The notes below the pieces were generated by a model that saw only the letters and a list, made by a program, of their open reading frames with translations, was not told the origin of the DNA and did not search any database. 64,000 nucleotides of DNA from Erpobdella octoculata (lineage: Eukaryota > Annelida > Clitellata > Hirudinida > Erpobdellidae): the NCBI GenBank assembly GCA_963978895.1, contig OZ022247.1:24085731-24149730 (forward strand). The letters run 5' to 3'. Below are positions 62,921 to 64,000 of the stretch, one piece after another (within the stretch, counting starts at the first letter, position 1; each line of letters starts with the position of its first letter). A program made the position numbers and the translations under genes.

Positions 62921-63882
62921 TCGAAGAGTAGCAAGGGTCAGTCAGTAGTTTTATCATTATTAAGGTTACAAGTAAGTAGTGCTGATGATGATATTGGTTT
63001 TGAAATTTACGAACCAGCGTCGGTTTGCGATGTAGCCGATTTAAATTACGACGTTTTCAGTGGTTCCCTCCGTAGTGTATCTCTTAGTTTTTTTCTTCTT
63101 CTTTGCATGCATTTGTTAATGTATTATATTATATTATAAATTATATTATGTTATATATTATATTATATTTTATAATATATATTCGTTTTAATTATTTCAC
63201 TCAATTGTTCTGCTAAACTTCTCAGGGTCTGCCTTCTTCTTAAGTTTCGCGTATTTTTATTTCATCGATTTCTTTTTTGAGTTTCATTTTATTATCTTTT
63301 GTTTTGAAATTCGATCATGGTTGTTTTTTTTTTTTTTTGTTAAGTTTATTTTCAGCTCAAAAATAATCATGGAAATTATCAGTCAAAACAAACTAACTCG
63401 CTCTCAGGAGTTTAGCAATGTGCTATATATCATCGACTATATAAAGGACTGCACGTGTAATTGTTTTATGTCCGTGTGAGTGTGCGTATCATTTTACTGT
63501 CCTGAGTCCGTTCAAAATAGTGGACATATCAGAATGTATTTATTTCTTTGCTGCTTCTTTTTCTCTCGATGAAGAATATTTAAAATTATTTTATTATAAA
63601 TTAAGAGATGATCCGGTAAGATTGATGTATTTTATGTTTCTATCTTTTTGGAGATGAAAAAGATACATTTCTTTCCTGATAGTATTACTCCACAAGGCCA
63701 AACTGTTCTTCCACAGACTTGACTGTTTTCTCTTGCAACTAGAAATGGATAAACAAATTGATGAGTTTCTTTGGATCGACCAATCCGTAATTCTGAGTAT
63801 TTCATGATATTTTGTGTACAAAGTATTTATAAATTTTATGTATATGCTTGTTGTCTTGCATTTATTATTGAATTGACATCAT

Positions 63883-63952
<70 letters not shown>

Positions 63953-64000
63953 CACACAAACACACATCCAGACTAACAAACACTTTTAAACATATAATAC
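62921..64000 (+). other. 3' UTR and flank of the ADAM gene
   Basis: This is AT-rich and non-coding. No canonical AATAAA stands out. It contains a (TATAT)-rich tract at 63125-63185 and a (TC)n tract at 63884-63948 followed by ACACACA. Confidence 0.5.
63884..63948. repeat. (TC)n microsatellite
   Basis: About 31 pure CT dinucleotides near the right edge. Confidence 0.97.

Overview
The window is animal nuclear DNA: AT-rich, with many small exons, GT-AG introns of roughly 150-900 bp, dense microsatellites and minisatellites, and non-autonomous transposon remnants. Protein matches are metazoan throughout. The gene set and repeat style suggest an invertebrate, perhaps a lophotrochozoan such as an annelid, but that placement is an inference. 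I built six protein-coding gene models by reading exons, splice sites and phases directly. In every complete model the exon lengths and phases sum to one uninterrupted frame.

Layout. 1-1601 (+): 3' end of a Cys-loop ligand-gated ion channel (long cytoplasmic loop, TM4, C terminus). 5316-11900 (-): PRC1, the microtubule crosslinker of the central spindle (14 exons, 672 aa). 15138-25274 (-): an NR1-type nuclear receptor (11 coding exons, 987 aa) with a very long hinge and a promoter-like cluster near 28.1-28.3 kb. 28.3-36.8 kb: intergenic, rich in simple repeats, with hAT-like elements and a LINE fossil. 36782-38910 (-): Aurora B-type kinase (8 exons, 324 aa), divergent from PRMT7, 39423-45075 (+), a type III arginine methyltransferase (12 exons, 785 aa). 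45789-50783 (-): a ZNF407-like C2H2 zinc-finger protein (4 exons, 1425 aa), convergent with PRMT7. 52471-62920 (+): an ADAM of the non-catalytic ADAM11/22/23 type (25 exons, 1622 aa) with a very long cytoplasmic tail. 62.9-64 kb: 3' flank with a (TC)n tract.

Functional links. PRC1 and Aurora B both act at the anaphase midzone, and in other animals Aurora B regulates central-spindle assembly, so two cytokinesis genes lie about 25 kb apart. The channel, the nuclear receptor and the ADAM22-like receptor are typical signalling or neural genes. I see no bacterial-style operon, CRISPR or viral system. The most unusual items are an ADAM zinc motif that keeps its three histidines but has lost the catalytic glutamate, a possible alternative terminal exon that would give a secreted ADAM, two well-bounded hAT-like elements, a tRNA-derived SINE, a compact TATA/CRE/NRF1/CCAAT promoter, and a concentration of unrelated minisatellite families inside PRC1 introns.
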